A stretch of DNA of 64,000 nucleotides. Source: SIG440 sp045591035 (GTDB lineage: Bacteria > Bacillota > Clostridia > Monoglobales > Monoglobaceae). This document shows, in pieces, positions 62,626-64,000 of this stretch. The notes under the pieces are model-generated. The model was not told the origin of the DNA, did not search any database, and saw only the letters and a program-made list of their open reading frames with translations. The stretch is taken from the NCBI GenBank assembly GCA_045591035.1, contig JAZNSG010000017.1:1-64000 (forward strand). Direction: 5' to 3'. The translations under genes were made by a program, and so were the position numbers. Numbering within the stretch: the first letter of the stretch is position 1; each line of letters starts with the position of its first letter.

Positions 62626-62838
62626 TTACTGACCGTTAGCTAAGTCCTGTTCGTACTTCTTAATCATTTTCTTAACCATCTGACCGCCGATAGAACCTGC
62701 CTGTCTTGATGTTAAATCACCATTATAACCGTCCTTAAGCTGAACGCCTACTTCGTTAGCAGCTTCCATCTTAAATCTGTTCATAGCAGCCTTAGCTTCA
62801 GGAACCATGGTCTTGTTAGAATTGTTGTTATTAGACAT
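62626..62838 (-). CDS. Alpha/beta-type small acid-soluble spore protein (SASP)
   Basis: DNA-saturating spore protein that protects the spore chromosome and feeds outgrowth after GPR cleavage. The 70 residues contain AAMNRFKMEAANEVGV, with the GPR cleavage region at E-A-A-N-E-V-G, and the second conserved block LTSRQAGSIGGQMVKKMI. Strong GGGAGGTG ribosome site. Normally read by sigma-G, the factor whose gene is broken in this window. I could not assign its promoter with confidence. The 260 bp up to the next gene hold nothing else identified except the PHP promoter. Confidence 0.96.
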   Translation of the reverse strand: MSNNNNSNKTMVPEAKAAMNRFKMEAANEVGVQLKDGYNGDLTSRQAGSIGGQMVKKMIKKYEQDLANGQ

Positions 62839-63018
62839 TTAAATTCACCTCCCTCTTTTTTCAGAGAAACAATTTCAAACTGTTTGTCTGTCTACGCTAA
62901 TATTTTAACCTTATATTCAATAAATACACATTGAAAAATTTTCTATTTTAGTCTAATATTTATACAAAATTTTTGCTAATCCACTGCATTCTAACGATAA
63001 ACCGCGGTTGTTGTTTCC

Positions 63019-63046
63019 TTGACTTTTTTTTATATTATGATATAAT
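63019..63046 (+). promoter_or_regulatory. Sigma-A promoter of the PHP-domain gene
   Basis: TTGACT and TATAAT with a 16-base spacer, 54 bp before the start. A perfect AACCGCGGTT palindrome lies just upstream (near 63000-63009) and could bind a regulator. Confidence 0.7.
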
Positions 63047-63099
63047 TATTTTTGTAAAATTTGAACTTAAACCAAGATATCTTATAGGAGATAATGGTG

Positions 63100-64000
63100 A
63101 TGAAAAATCTTTTACCCAAAAAAAATTATTATAAAGCAAATCTACATTGTCATTCAACGCTTTCGGATGGTCTTTTTTCTCCTGAAGAACTAAAAGCTAT
63201 ATACAAAGAAAAAGGATATTCAATTGTGGCATTTACCGACCATGACTACATATTCTCCCACACAAATTTAGCAGATGCTGAGTTTTTGCCTTTAAGTGGC
63301 TACGAAATGCAAATATTAGATGACAGAACAGACCTGATTCGTGTGCAACGGGATGTTATGCATCTGAATTTTTATGCAAAAGACCCGTCAAATACAAAAT
63401 TAATCTATTACGACCCAAAGCTCTATTATGAGGGCGACCCTAATCGAAAGCCTGAGTTTCAGGTTACTGAAACTTATCAAAAAAATCGTGTGCTTACTCC
63501 CGATGGTATCAATGATATAATTCGTGAAGCAAAAGAGAACGGATTTATAGTGTGTTTGAATCATCCTACATGGTCATTTAATGACAGGCGTCACTATTGC
63601 GGTCTTGAAGGTCTTTTTGCAATGGAAATATATAATCATACATGTATGCTGGACGGACACGATGCTTATTGTCCCACAGTTTATGACGAAATGCTTCGTG
63701 ATGGTCAACGTATTTCCTGCATAGCCGCAGATGACAATCATAATCGCGGTCTGAGTGGTATACCAAAGCTTTATGATTCCTTTGGCGGATTCACAATGAT
63801 AGCCGCCGACTCCCTGGACTATGACACAATCATAAAAGCCTTGGAGTGTGGAGACTTTTACGCGTCAAGAGGTCCAATCATCCATGAGCTTTATGTCGAA
63901 GATAATGTTGCGCACATATCCTTCAGCGATGCAGAAGTAATTACTTTATCCTGTGGCAGCAGAAGAGACAATGCTGTCCGTGTCGGAGCAGACTCACCCA
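63100..64000 (+). CDS. PHP-domain metal-dependent phosphoesterase, C-terminus beyond the window
   Basis: PHP-superfamily hydrolase. The first 300 codons are in the window: ANLHCHSTLSDGLFSPEEL (about 13, the HxH and Asp metal ligands), VAFTDHDYIF (about 42), LNHPTWSF (about 150) and AADDNHNRG (about 207), the ordered ligand set of stand-alone PHP proteins (COG0613-like). Three in-frame starts exist (ATG 63094, GTG 63097, ATG 63100); AGGAG at 63086-63090 fits 63100 best. Substrate unknown. Confidence 0.88.
   Translation, partial: MKNLLPKKNYYKANLHCHSTLSDGLFSPEELKAIYKEKGYSIVAFTDHDYIFSHTNLADAEFLPLSGYEMQILDDRTDLIRVQRDVMHLNFYAKDPSNTKLIYYDPKLYYEGDPNRKPEFQVTETYQKNRVLTPDGINDIIREAKENGFIVCLNHPTWSFNDRRHYCGLEGLFAMEIYNHTCMLDGHDAYCPTVYDEMLRDGQRISCIAADDNHNRGLSGIPKLYDSFGGFTMIAADSLDYDTIIKALECGDFYASRGPIIHELYVEDNVAHISFSDAEVITLSCGSRRDNAVRVGADSP

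Noticed and set aside
16900..64000. Search for the right half of sigG to close a skin-like element within the window
   Set aside because: No reading frame on either strand carries SigG regions 2.4-4, and the intervening genes are essential chromosomal ones, so no second boundary can be claimed here.

Overview
The window is a low-GC, gene-dense chromosome segment from an anaerobic, endospore-lineage Firmicute of class Clostridia. The evidence is the sporulation genes (spo0A, spoIVB, an alpha/beta SASP, a YlmC/YmxH protein, a GerQ-like coat protein and the first part of sigG), 2-oxoacid:ferredoxin oxidoreductases, three T-box leaders, SLH-domain surface protein, and a MurT/GatD pair. I cannot place it below class level from sequence alone.

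Layout. 1-7981 (minus): cell-shape and division block, with zapA, a U32 peptidase-family protein, a NusG-II protein, a Gx transporter, maf, mreB, mreC, mreD and the start of a class B PBP2 that runs off the left edge. 8056-14279 (minus): gdhA, then pncB-prs-rluB-like-HI0933 oxidoreductase. 14385-14562: a non-coding string of consecutive short hairpins. 14588-16893: ymxH, then sigG, which is cut after codon 96 and followed within about 20 bp by a convergent large serine recombinase, as in the skin elements of sigK. 17538-22576: a leucine-type T-box operon with a LeuA homologue lacking catalytic motifs, a TIM-barrel/acyl-CoA ligase fusion and an amidohydrolase. 22610-27321: a second T-box operon (ATPase, VorDBAC-type oxidoreductase, branched-chain aminotransferase). 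27374-36308 (plus): pyrC-carB-pyrK-pyrD-pyrF-pyrE-pyrB-pyrI, i.e. UMP synthesis without carA. 36361-40328: YhcH protein, SLH protein, two tRNA-Ser genes, F420-ligase-family protein. 40518-48500 (minus): an operon behind a tyrosine-type T-box with an SSS transporter, an acyl-CoA ligase, a small PQ-loop-like protein, iorA, iorB, a phenylacetate-CoA ligase broken by an in-frame TAA, and an ACT protein. 48528-51059: metal-efflux ATPase, HMA protein and CadC/ArsR repressor with its operator. 51112-56701: pyruvate kinase, MntP, Na/Pi cotransporter (also broken by an in-frame TAA), NSS transporter. 56784-62838: spo0A, gatD-murT and a sporulation cluster. 63100 to the right edge: PHP-domain protein.

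How it fits together. Two T-box operons couple branched-chain metabolism to tRNA charging and a third couples aromatic amino-acid uptake and reductive/oxidative catabolism to tRNA-Tyr charging; ferredoxin-dependent oxidoreductases in both suggest energy from amino-acid fermentation. The most unusual items are the split sigG with its adjacent recombinase, the hairpin array, and the leucine T-box operon encoding an apparently non-catalytic LeuA homologue plus a fused ligase.
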